Assembly: GCA_019095985.1 (NCBI GenBank)
Contig: CM032664.1
Location: 52,255,765 to 52,319,764 of the forward strand
Length of the DNA: 64,000 bases
Reading direction: 5' to 3'
Origin: Streblospio benedicti
Taxonomy: Eukaryota; Annelida; Polychaeta; Spionida; Spionidae
Part shown: one piece after another, positions 23,576 to 35,424 of the stretch
Position numbering within the stretch: position 1 is the stretch's first letter
How the letters are laid out: every line of letters starts with the position of its first letter
The notes under the pieces: model-generated
What the model was told of the DNA's origin: nothing
Database searches by the model: none
What the model saw: the letters and a program-made list of their open reading frames with translations, nothing else
Position numbers and translations under genes: made by a program

Positions 23576-23639
23576 AATGTGACGCCAACATGTAAAATGT
23601 TCACTAACTCTCAAGACTTTAATCAATGCCACCTGAATA

Positions 23640-24900
23640 ATTAATCAACCCCAATGTCATGACGTGACATGATCGGCAGCGGCCAGGAAGCTGCTCCTGA
23701 TGGCTGGCAGCACTTCAAACACTCATCATTTGAGTGACATGTTCAATAGCGATTCCCCTGGTGCGGTCTGGCCGCGAGGTTACGTCACGTCGTCACACGG
23801 CCTGAGAGCCTGCGCCGCCGTCACCCAGCAACGCCGGGCGGAATGTGGACGGTCATACGTACAGCGCCAATTAGCTCGGTATTAGATAATTGCATTGTAG
23901 TTCTGAGCTGCGGTTTTCAATAAAGCGAAGGACGCTATCATGGCTGTGGGGGTTGGGATTATCACATCTGGATTCCAGTTCCAGCTGTTTTGGGAGTGTT
24001 TTTTTTTTCTTCTCTTTCTTTTGCTGATTAGTAGTTAGTGTGATGTTTCGTACACATTTCGCTTATTATACTTGAGCATTGCGTGACCAGTTAAAAAAGG
24101 ATGATGATGATGGCAATGATTTATGCAGCAACAAAAAGGAAGAGAGAAGGATTGACAGTGGGCAGCATGTTTAGCAGAAGAAAGCACAAGTCAGCAGAAT
24201 CATTGAATCATCGTCTTGGGTTTGTGAGTTAAACTCGCTACTCTTGAGTGAGAGACTCAACAGCTGCTGCCGGCGGCAAGGTGGCCTCCTCCCCAAACCT
24301 CTTGTTAAGTGTTATCATTAGATGTAAAGATGGCAAGTCGAAATCTCCTAATAACTAGGTTGCAGCAATCAAGTTGAAGCCTAATGGAATTTCTGGTAAT
24401 AAAGCCAATTTTGCAATAACGTGTCATAGTCAATAATTATTGACCAGGAGCTAAGCAGCTTAGTAGAAAATAATGCCAGTAGCTGACGTTTCACGTAGAT
24501 CAGAAAGATCGCAGCGGGAAGATAAACAAAGCACACCCTGTAGATCCTGGCAGAAGAAGCAGCGAACTTGACCGGTCTTCAATTGAATTACGCAACGCAT
24601 TGAAAGCTTCAACAAATCACTAATTTGTCCACCACTGGGCAACGCATTTGCATGTGGACAATGGCTGGACGTCACGTGATGAGAATAAAGTGGTTGCTAC
24701 CTTATAGGGGAACAAAGGAACGTGGTGGCACTGACGTCTCAGGAAATCACGTGAGATTGCGTAAAAGGGGAGAGAGCAAAAATGGCGGCTGGAGTGTCAT
24801 AACAGCGAGCACCTGCTCGAGTGACGATCTATCAGCGGCAGCGAGCGCTCTTGTGAATATTTCATCTTGATTATCATTGATTGCTGGGAGGTTTATTATT
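23640..24900. other. GC-richer non-coding island
   Basis: Positions 23650-23880 and 24620-24850 are clearly GC-richer than the flanks. They contain CRE-like TGACGT cores and, at 24784-24793, a YY1-like AATGGCGGCT. No exon with splice sites or family similarity could be found. It may be an enhancer or a promoter of an unrecognised transcript. Confidence 0.35.
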
Positions 24901-27900
24901 GCCTCTTCTCGGAACAAGACGGAGCATACCTTGGTGTCCTCAATAAATTGATTGCAGCTTTTGTTGTTCTCGTGCTGCTGGAGGTTTAGTTGGTTGGTAG
25001 CTGGTGGATGCTCGGAGAAGTCAGTGCACGTGTCTGTGGAAATGACTGGTGAGATAGGTGCATTGAGAAATCAAATCACATATGATATGAAATATTCTGG
25101 CAAAAATGTATTCAGTCCCCCATTCCCCCAAATAGTCTAACCACAACAATACTACGATGAAAGTATGTTAGTTAAGATATGCATCTCCGAACCTCGGTGT
25201 TTGTTCTATCGTAGATGCAATATAATTATAGGCTATGCACGCAGCAAAGTTGGCGGATATCTGTGGATGTTGTGCTCCTTGCAAACACTTCATACACGTG
25301 TATTGCTAATGAACCAGTTCATTGTTTACTGTAGCAAGAGTGGCTCCTGCTACGCTCAGCTATGCCGCATGTGTTGGCTTTCATCTCGTAATGATTGTCT
25401 AATACTAAGAGAGTCCAAATTGCATGGTAGGTGGCAAAAATCTGCAAGGGGCGTCGTTTCAATCAATATTACCTCATGATTTGGTTAATTTGCAATTTGT
25501 TCAACTACCTTAATTCAGCTGATTGTAAACTAAATTGCCCCAATTAGATGCAGCGAAATAATGGTGTAAACAAACCCTGAAGCATCGGGGGAAGGTAGAC
25601 CATCCCCAAAACAATGATGGGCAGAGAGGAAAATTAACAAGGGAAAATGCCGTTCGTTAAAGCTGCTTGTGGTATAAAAAGACTTACATTAACAACACTG
25701 TGATGCAAATCCTATCTGGCAAATGTTATTAACGTAATAATGTATTTTGTATGGAAGCGGTAGAAAATTCTGCAAAGATAATGAAAGCACTCAGTGTAAT
25801 GTGCTAGTCGTTTTTATCATCCATCTTTGCGCATTTCACACGCTTGGATTTTTTCAACATTAGAAATGGCCAATGACGTTTGGCCGAAATGATATTGAGT
25901 GCCTGCTATTTAAAACAGGCCTTTTGTAATTTAAATATATATATATTAAATAATTACATAGAAATATATCATGTCATTCTTATATATACGTTCCGTGAAA
26001 TACATACATGTACAGCACATGTACATTCACGTTGTATGATTATTTATTCATATATGCAACAATCTATACTTATGACCCTGGTGGACCGTTTAGCGTATAA
26101 CACCCTGCGTCGTATATTCGTGTATTCAATCCATCTAATCATATTATCAGTGTCTGTCTATTCTGCGTATTCAATATCTAGCATAGTATTAGCTCATTGT
26201 AGATTTCCATACAAATTGCTCACATCTGTTAAGGGCGGTCGTGCCAGCAAAGTCAGCCGCGTTTCCCCTCTCTACTTTGTTGCCGTCAAGGAACGGAAAT
26301 GCTCCATAATCGGCTGGTCACACCAGACGACATTTTTGAAAGATCGACAATGCCACAAGTGGCACTGTGCTGACACTACGCCAAGATGGCGGCAATAAGA
26401 AAGTGCTGATCCGCAGTGTCACTTTCAGCAAGCACCTGCCGAAAAAAAATAGTGCGGCAAGTGCAGCTGATGGTGGAAATAACCTGCCGACCATCCGTCG
26501 TAGATGTCACTGGTACGCGAAATGTGCGTTCATGTGTGCCACTAAATGTGCTCGTGTCTGCTTTATGGTCAGTTTATCACCCATCAGAACCGCGGCTGAC
26601 TTGACGTGAGTCATTCCCGGATACTTGATCATTCTTTGGCATCTCATCTCCCTGCGGTCAATCGTTGAGCTGATTTGACGTAATTTTATTGTGCAGTTTT
26701 TTGTTCGCATGCATTATCCAGCTGTTTCATATACTTCCATACGTTTTCTCCTGTGTTGTTAAGTGATTAAGTGAATGTGGAAAGCGGATGAAGAAAGCTA
26801 AGAAGCCTTGTCGTGTGTGTTCAACTCTCAGAATTGTATTGTTCCGCAGGAGATCAGACTCCACCGGTTAAAAACTCGTCTGCTGGGAGATAATACGCCA
26901 ATTATATGATGTCTACAACATCACGAAGTATCACTCGCGGCTCAGCTTCAATATTCGAGACTGTAGGACCACAGCTTTACTTCGGTTGTATACTCCCCAC
27001 CACGGACGCACAAACTAGCGTAATTTCAATTTCATGAATGTGCCGACCGGCGCAGTTCGGTAATAACAAGCTGGCAATCATTTGTATCCTTCATAGCAGG
27101 AAACCCGTTTATATAACAGCAGCATGTCCAATTAAGTGACAGTCTTAATGCAAGTTGAATAGAGCCGACAGTCATATGATATTTCCTTCAATTGTCTATT
27201 CTCTGTTATCATCGCGGTGCCGTGTAGAGAGTAATAACACGTGTGGTTATAACCCTTAACTACATGCATAGCTACTATAATAATGAATCTACTTTTATGA
27301 AGACCAGATAAATCTTCTCCCCTAAAGCATTTCTTGTGATAAAGGACATTAGTTTTATTATATTGAAGCACGCGCTTGACTTTCAGTAAATGATGCCATA
27401 GATTTTTTTCAGTGGGTGGTATAGATAACAATTTCCCCTAAAGCTCACTTCAAATAATTTCAAATTTGGCAAAAACTGAAGGCTGCGCTTTGACCAATTA
27501 TTGACTAGGTGCCAATTAAAGTGAAGCATCGCCCCCTCGCCGGGTAACTGGGCACAAGGAAACTCAAACACCTTGCACAAGTCTCTGAAGGACTCAGCTT
27601 CCCCAAGTACTTCCACCTTAACTGGGGTTATTTAAAAGCGAAAACAATAGTTAAGAAGGCGAATGAGAAATGTCTCATGGCCTACTTAAAGTTCTTTTCT
27701 TTTTGCTGCATACGTCATATTAACCCGAGGGTCAGACATTACCAATAATTGGATGCAAACAGTTTTAGTATGTACAATGAAGTTGTATTTTACGTTGGCT
27801 CGTCAGAGAAGTACAATCATCTTTCTTGCAATATATTTCACTTTGCGATCTGTACTAAAAATTGATAAAGATTGATATTCGTGATTGTCAGATTTGGGCT

Positions 27901-29389
27901 TTAATTGTTTTATTTTCGTCGTACATTGGACGCAAAAGATACACATGTAGTGAACAGGTTGCTATATGTTTGGAGCACATTCAGTCCCATATACCATGTA
28001 TACAGGTGTGTTTAAAAAACTTGGACACCTTATAATGATGTAGTCATTATGAACAGCACTTCGAAACAGTGTCATGTGCCAAGTTATAACATTGGTGTGG
28101 TCACATGTGCACACAAAAATATACTGAAAGCTGCTATATTTAAATCAAACCCTAAAAGCTTTGGTCTGAATGCAAGACATAGATGTACAAACTACATTCA
28201 ACACTGCAACTGAAAATGTTAATACTCTCACACGCCTATAGACACATGTACAAACAAGTTAGTTTTTATTGTGGGTCACAACTATAGATCATTTTTAGAC
28301 TGACTTTTTTTTACCATCATCAAAGTTGTTATTGGCACGATTGCCGTACACCTTGTGACTCAAATTATTAAGAGCACATATTGACGTAGTGGAAATAGTG
28401 AAAGGCGATCTGGAAGCCATTCTATGTATCTCTTTAGTGGGGAAATTGTGCGGAAAATTCGCTCCACGGAAAACCACTGAAACGTAAATGTAGCTCGCTC
28501 AATTTCAGTTAGGATGTTAATGTGCGAGATTCCAAGGCAACTTAGCTACTGCTATAATATCATTCTTGATTGTGTGTATGTAATAAAGACTTCACACTAC
28601 CAGTTATATTCTCTGCCAACCCCCACAGGTGTATTTGTGATATTTTCCTGCAACGGTTGTTTCAATCAAATCTCTTGTACCATGTTGCGGAATCATTTTA
28701 TCAGAACATCATGTATCCTTCCGACACGTCTGTCCGTGTAGAGAGTTGGTTCTAGCTTATAACTTTATATCAGAATTGTGAAATATTATCCTTGACCTCG
28801 TACAGGGGTATGACATATCTTAACTATGGCGAGCAAAGTTGAAAGTATCGATAAATGCTTCACTTGCTTGACAAGCTTGTAGTTACATACAACTCGGTAT
28901 TCAACACAGCATAGAACAACAGGAAGCAAGAAATGCATGGCATACATTAACACATAAGTATGTATTCTCACACGTCGTGGTGTGAAATTGACAAAACTTA
29001 AACTGTAGCAATTGGTATACAACGGGGGTGTACCCACACTGAGCATAATAGTCACACTCCACCAAGTTTAAAAGTAATATGCTATGTTTATGCACACATG
29101 ATTATCATAGAACATATGCAACATTCTGGTGACATTATAGCGACCGCATTTACCTGTATTTAGAGTTTAACGCGCACCCAAAAGCTGTTAATCCATTTGA
29201 ATTATGCATTACATCTAAACGTACCGAGCAGTCCACAGCTGTGCACTTTCTTTTTATCCATTCAAAACAGTGCATCCGAACATATCCAATTATTATCCAG
29301 TAATGATACCACAAATAGAACTCCGTGTGAAAGCACTTTTTAACAGTAATAATTCCTCTAACTCAATAAGCACCTAGCCCCTTTAGTAG
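24901..29389. other. Stretch without a supported gene
   Basis: The longest frame is a 172-codon plus-strand ORF at 25880-26398, rich in Ile/Tyr/Ser encoded by AT-rich DNA and without any domain; I treat it as chance. A perfect YY1-type CCAAGATGGCGGC occurs at 26381-26393, but the ATG in it opens only seven codons. Confidence 0.45.
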
Positions 29390-29830
29390 TAGAGAGGGAA
29401 ATCTCGGAGAAACCTCGTTTGCAGACCATGTGCGTGCGCAACTCGTCCGCTACCTCGATACCGTTCGCTTCGATCGACAGTGGCAGCAGCAGACGAAGCT
29501 TTCAAGCTTCGAGTGGTGAGGCAACGTTACACAGTCGGCGTGCGCTGAGAGCTTGCCCCGGGTCGATCAACCACTAAAATCGTCTGCCAAAGAGATATCG
29601 CCGGATCCCTCTGGTCAGTCCGTTCGGTCATCCATTTGTCCGCACGTCAGTTCCGGCATGAATGCTGTTGTTGCTGCTAATCAATTACGTCTGGCCATTG
29701 CTCGAGGATGTATTCGTAATTCACGAAATGCATGTCGCTGTTGATTTTCGCCGGTCTCGTCAGAGCAAAAGCGACTTGGGCATTATTGTGTCAAGCTGCG
29801 AGGGAATCAAGTTACCCCAATGATCACACG
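29390..29830. other. GC-rich non-coding island
   Basis: About 440 bp of CG-rich sequence in an AT-rich background. It includes a palindromic hairpin CGAAGCTTTCAAGCTTCG around 29494-29511. A plus-strand frame at 29553-29744 has no family resemblance. The composition fits a promoter or enhancer island; no transcript can be assigned from sequence alone. Confidence 0.35.
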
Positions 29831-30805
29831 TGGTCCAGTCTTGCCCCGGAGAAAATATCCATTATGAGAAAAGTGCATCCGATAATTGCTCAGAGACGGG
29901 TCTGATTTTACGATGACAGTACGTCTCTAACGCTCGCAATAAATTGCGCTGTTGAATGGAAACTTTTGTGACTGGGGAAATGGGAAAGTCTTAAATGTCT
30001 AATATAATCGGTGGCGACTAGTCTTCAGTTAAAGAGAGAGAAGAAAAATCTAGTTGGTCCGTGTCAATCTTTTGATTATGCATGCATAGTGGTGATCCCA
30101 CGCACGTCACTTGCCACGCCTGTACTTTTTCACTTTGGAGCATTGTGCAGGTGGTGAGGGTGAGTGTCTGAGTTTTTCCCCATCTTTCTGGAGAGAAAAG
30201 TTTATTTCCCCGTTCCACTCTATCTAAGATATATGCTTTCCTTTTACAATACATATATGTCCTTCACATCACCGTTCATTCTACACCTCCTATTCTGACC
30301 ACGCACTATCATTTTGCATATTAATAATGATGACACCACAAAAACAAGAGCCGGCCAGTTGAGATGCAAGTCTCGCGCATGCGCCTTTCCAACTCGTTAC
30401 GTTCGTCTTCATTTGCAAACGTGGTTGTGCAATATATACCCCTGCGTGATGGGCGAACGCTGAATTTCTATTACATCTCCTCTTTTCCCTCGTGGCTTTT
30501 ACAAGCCAATGTGTGCGATAGGCAATGCTTGATTCCAAAGCACATATGAATATATGTCCTATAGTGTTGGATTGAAAAAGGGATTGGTGATATTCTCTAT
30601 TACATCAACATCGCAATGAGCGTTAGTAGGGAGTGTCTGCTAAAATATATACATTTTTATTATATATAATATATTTTTCAACCGTTTTTTTTTTCTACAG
30701 CATCCATCTCCATCTGTATATGTATTTACGGCTCGTGGGGGCGGGGGGTGTCTAACGTGTAGGACAGGTGTGCCATTTATATGGGTTACCTTTTTAGACA
30801 TCTCA

Positions 30806-30890
30806 GGTATAGTGATGGGTCTATAAATTTTGTGATTTTTGGTATAGTGATGGGTCTGAATTTTGTGATTTTTGGTATAATGGGTGTGAA
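30806..30890. repeat. Tandem repeat, unit about 33-35 bp, 2.5 copies
   Basis: Two consecutive units begin GGTATAGTGATGGGTCT and end TTTTGTGATTTTT (35 and 33 bp). They are followed by a third, degenerate partial unit beginning GGTATAATGGGTGTGAA. Confidence 0.75.
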
Positions 30891-31133
30891 ATTAAATGTA
30901 CAGATATTGTTAATGTAATTTTCATTTTGTTTGATACTGATATAATTTTTTCGAGTATTTTGTTGATAAACTGTTAACAGTATGTAGTTTCATTATTTAA
31001 TAGGTATAAACATGAATCACTTTTTCATCGTCAAGGTATACACATGGGTCACATTTTTATGCCAAATCAGTATATATTAAGGGTACCGTTGCGACATTCG
31101 AAATGGCACACCCGTACCCATTTTTTAGGAGAA

Positions 31134-31164
31134 CCCACCCCCACCCCCACCCCCACCCCCTCCC
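31134..31164. repeat. (CCCCCA)n tract, G-quadruplex-prone on the minus strand
   Basis: At least four runs of five C separated by single A residues. The complementary strand therefore has four or more G5 runs with one-base loops, the classic pattern for an intramolecular G-quadruplex. The tract lies about 1.5 kb upstream of the ATG13 start codon. Confidence 0.8.
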
Positions 31165-32672
31165 GAGGTTTACGCTCACGTTTACTTCTATGTACAGAGG
31201 CAAAACTCTCGCCTGCGGCCTTTTAAATAAATTTAGTGATAATTGATATTGAAGGCATATTCGTTCACAGTATAGCATTAGCAGAAAAAGACTATTTATT
31301 TGTAGAAAGGGGTAATATTTTACTTTTGGAGAGAACTTCAAACGTTCTTTTTTTTTCTTGTTCCAAATTAAGCTTCAGGCACAGAGTATAAGTGTGTGTT
31401 TTTTGCACGGTCTCCTACAACGCCCCCGCTAAGTTCATCAAACACAATGCAAACGGACATTATGGATAAAAAATGTGCTTAGCAGACTAATTGATAATTG
31501 CGATGGGTTAATTTGTCCTCTTCAAAAGTTTGTATCTAATTAGATCCATCACGATTGAACGGAGATCGTTATATACATTGTATATGTATTTAATTGAATT
31601 ATGTATACTATGTATTATATGAAATATGAGGACCGAGAAATGAAGTTGTTTGATATATATTTTTCAGAAAAGCCATTACATACTTTAGAATATTAAGGAG
31701 TGTGGTGTACTATTTTCTTTAGAGGTATTAATATATCTATCAAAGATACATGTAAATAGATACATAAATTATTATTTTCTATACAGTTTTCATTTGATGC
31801 AAATATAAAGGGTGTTTATGAGGTTAATTCTGTGTATAGCGTCTTGATTTATTGGAACACAAAAGTAAACAATGTTAAAGGAATGAAAGTATAAGATGAA
31901 TTGAATTTTAACGTGCATCACCATTTTTGTTAAATTTACTTGGTGTGGGGTGGGGGGGGTGAATCTAGATTTAAAACTTAAAGTAAAAAATGTACTGTTT
32001 AAAAACAAAGCAAAGCACATCCCAGCAATAATGCTGCGAAAAAGCTTAATAAAATAATGTCGTATCTTTTAAACTTATCTTCTGATAATTATTCTGAACA
32101 CTCTTTTTATTAGAAACAAGGAACAAAAATTTCAGGCGGAATTAAAAACTAAAATGTTCGCGGTACATAAGTTGATTAATGTTGTATACAACATCTACTT
32201 TGCATGTAGCCAGAATCCATGTGTTCTGAGATTTAGTAAAGAGAACAAAGCTATGGGATAAAGGCTACTCACACACACGTCATAGAAATGGATAATGGAA
32301 TCTAAAAAATATATTATCCTCTTTGCACGTAAAATAGTGTGTCTTGTGGCTTCCTTATGATGTATTTTAGTGGCATGTACATACAGCATCTATCAGGGAA
32401 CACAGTGTTGTAAAAATGTTTGGAAGTGAAGGAATAATTGCTGATTAATAGATCATGAACTGTCACATGCTGGAAGACGTCATGGATTTGTTTTGGTTTT
32501 CGTTTTGTATATAATATAAACTACATACCATTTTCAAAAGTTTATGTCACTTGTTTGTATTACCAATATGCTCACATACTCACTTATTTGCAAACTACAA
32601 TAGATTAATGTTTTGGAAGCACACGAGAAGTGTTGAAAACCAGTGTTGTACCTTGACCTACTTTTCTTCGTA

Positions 32673-32688
32673 AACAAACATGGCGGCT
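32673..32688 (+). promoter_or_regulatory. YY1-like motif over the ATG13 start codon
   Basis: The start codon lies within AACAAACATGGCGGCT, which contains the ATGGCGGC core of the YY1 site. YY1 sites just downstream of the transcription start, often over the initiator ATG, are known in TATA-less housekeeping genes. Here the same bases give Met-Ala-Ala as the first residues. Confidence 0.5.
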
Positions 32689-35424
32689 ACACAGGATAAA
32701 CCAAGAAAAAAAGATGTCAAAGACTATCGAAGGGAACAGGAGAAATACACGAAGCACTTTCTGTTTAGAGCTGTACAGCTTATCATAGGTGCACGGCTTG
32801 GAAAAAGAACACAAACTAAGACGGATACAACTTTGTCAAACACCTATTTGGTAGGCTTTCCTTTCTCTTGAAGTTTTGTTACTCTGCTGATAATAATTGT
32901 TAAGCCTTTAAGATTAATTAACCATATATAAGTTGCTTTTGATTCTTGCTCTATTAATAATATGTTTGTATAGAATCAGTTCAAAGATTGCTACTACATA
33001 GTAAACAGCCGAACAGAAATCCGTGAATGAATGTTAATTCCGACAATGTGGTTTTAAACATTTCACATTGATACACTGAATATCTATTGAATATCTATGT
33101 TAAAGTTGATGTCAAATACCTTATGTCAAAATTGCTGTGAGGTGTGGTTGAAAAAAACATGCTTAAACCAAATTATTGGAAGAACGTTCATTCACAGATT
33201 TCCGTTCAGCAGCCAATATGATTTGCCTGTACAGATTCTGCGTATTAATTGTTCGTCATTTTTAAAAATATGTTAATTTTCTGTTTCAGTTTGGCTTGAG
33301 CATCAAAGATGATGACATTGTAGGTGCAGAGACAAAGAAGTTCTATTCGACCAGATCATGCCTCTCAAAGCATAATCTAAATGTTGACATAATGATAAAA
33401 ACGTCTGACGGCGAAGTTATGAACTTAGAAACGTGGACACTCTCTTTCAATCCTGATGTGATTTCTACAGACCAAATTGTATCAAAAAATGATGTGTATA
33501 AAATGATGTGTGGTATGTTAAAATCGATTTGCTGCATAGCAAGAGTGAGTCCAGCCTACAAATATTCAAGAAACCAAGGCAGTAAAAGTCACGTTGTTTT
33601 GTACGTTCTTTATGGGGAACATCCCAACACTTTGAAATTAGGAACAGATTATGGTTCAAAATCATTGGGTAAAGTTTCAACAGGAGTTGGCACTATCACA
33701 GTATCATTGGCTTATAGGACAAAAATGATTTTTTCGCCACATCAGTCGACTGACTTGAGCATAGATTTAAAAGATGATCATTTCAACACAGACCTTTCTC
33801 CCAAGAAATCACAGCCGACTTTGTCACATAAAATGAATGGCAGGTTGGTTACTTAGATTTTTTTTTTTTTTTTTTTTTTTTTGCAAAACATTTCTATCAT
33901 TTTTTTCACATTTTTGCTCAGGTTTTCATAGAATTTAAAGATACTACAAGCGTACTATGTCAGCATAGAAGCATTTTGTAGACAGAGTTGATGTTCTTTA
34001 GAAGTGACTATGTTATGTTATCTAGATTGCATTTCCTATTATATTTCTATGTTTAGACAACATTCCAACACCACACCAGTGGAAACAAATGGGGACGTGG
34101 CGCTGACTGCCGCAAATATGAGTCCACCGAGAATAATACCGAAAGTGAGAGACATTTCCAAAGGCGATGCTTTTAATGAAATAGACAGGTAAGTGGTTAG
34201 TTTTACAAGAATTTAAGTAAATCATCATGCAAAGATATGTTGAATCAAAACTATGTAGAATTTACTTTTTTTTAAAGATATTGGGACCTTTTTATTTATA
34301 GAACACCACCGCAGAAAAAGACAGGACGTGGACTTATAGGTGCATTTGTCTCAAGTGAGGCCATTACTCAACAACCAAAGGGAGCATTTGATGATGATGT
34401 TCCATTTATGAGTTTTTTGGATGAAATGGACGGCAACGCTAACAAAAAGAACACGCATTCTAAGAAGGTCAGTGTTTGCCATTGTGCTAACATTTAATAT
34501 GATTATATCATGTTATTTTCAATTGTTTGTAAATATTGCTAATTTCAATTGGCAATCAGCACCAGCCACCAAACAAATGTACTACTTGCCCTCTTCTTAA
34601 ATTGAAATTTTTTGTACTCTCAAATTTTGTGTACTAATAAAGACAATGAAAATACATGTATTAATCCAAATTGTTAAATTAAAGAAAGACCATAGTTCTA
34701 CAGAAGTTACAAATTGACGATTATGTTTATTGGCTTGTCTGGTTTTAGGTGACAGTTATCACCGAAGATGATTCCTATGAAAAGTCTGACAATGCACGTT
34801 TTGTCCGTAAGCGTCAAGTGAGTGGGGAAAGCAACAGAAGCACCGGCAGTCCACAGTGTGCACCTGAGCGCGACTTTGTCATGGTTGATTTGGTAAGTGC
34901 AAACTTGTCCCGGACAGAGGTATACAAAGTCCTAGACTCTCACATGGTCTTCAAGGCTGATGTACCTTAAAGTTTGCATGTCTTCTAGATTTGAAATAAT
35001 GTGTAGTGGACAATGTTTATATGGTGTTCCCTTCTTGCTGGCCACATTCAAACCGTTACCTGCTCAGCAAATTTTTAACATGACCCTGTCTAAGTTGTCT
35101 ATCTCTGTATGTGTGAAAGTTTGGTATGTCTTGTTCAATCAGAGCAGTCTTGATCTATATCTGTTTATCTTCTCTTTAGCTAGATAACGATAAACTTTTC
35201 TACTATTGCAGAAGACACCATTTGCCTGTCCTGACAGTAACTCCGAATTGGGTCGATTCTACAAGGATTGCCAAGTGGCTCCGGCTTTGAAACTCTTTGA
35301 AGAACAGGGGATGACTTCGTCTCAAGAAGTGATGAACTCTATTACTGATCAACTTTCAATGTTTGAAACGGCAGCAACGGAATTTGATGATTTTCTTAGT
35401 GAATTGCATCTGGATGACAGATAA
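32680..35424 (+). CDS. ATG13: Autophagy-related protein 13 (ATG13), six coding exons
   Basis: ATG13 is the HORMA-domain adaptor of the ULK1/ATG1-FIP200-ATG101 complex that starts autophagosome formation. Coding exons are 32680-32850, 33290-33843, 34057-34188, 34302-34467, 34749-34892 and 35212-35424. All have GT/AG borders and compatible phases, giving 459 residues (vertebrate forms are about 480-550). Residues 1-57 include KHFLFRAVQLIIGARLG, matching the start of the HORMA domain. Exon 2 continues it with ARVSPAYKYSRNQG and VGTITVSLAYRT, both strongly ATG13-like. The middle region is hydrophilic and divergent. A LIR (ATG8-binding) motif DFVMVDL ends exon 5 (core F384-V387), and the C-terminal helix with TEFDDFLSEL matches the ULK1-binding tail. 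The start was chosen because it opens the family N-terminus with a reasonable context. I see no frame damage. Confidence 0.96.
33858..33882. repeat. Poly(T) tract at the start of ATG13 intron 2
   Basis: About 25 consecutive T residues, 15 bp after the exon 2 donor site. It is a simple mononucleotide run. Confidence 0.9.

Larger units (their letters stand above)
29831..32679. other. Sequence upstream of ATG13
   Basis: This holds an NRF1-like CGCGCATGCGCC at 30374-30385, a short tandem repeat at 30806-30890 and a C5A repeat at 31134-31164. No exon was supported. The last few hundred bases before 32680 must contain the ATG13 promoter and 5' UTR. No TATA box is evident close to the start codon, as usual for a housekeeping gene. 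Confidence 0.5.

Noticed and set aside
23891-23902. 12-base match to miR-33 (TGCATTGTAGTT)
   Set aside because: No pairing arm is visible nearby and the rest of the mature sequence does not match.
24535-24547. 13-base match to the miR-10 seed region (ACCCTGTAGATCC)
   Set aside because: The bases after it diverge and no complementary arm lies within hairpin distance on either side.
25880-26398. 172-codon plus-strand ORF
   Set aside because: Composition follows local AT-rich DNA, with no domain, no repeats of conserved type and no splice context; likely chance.
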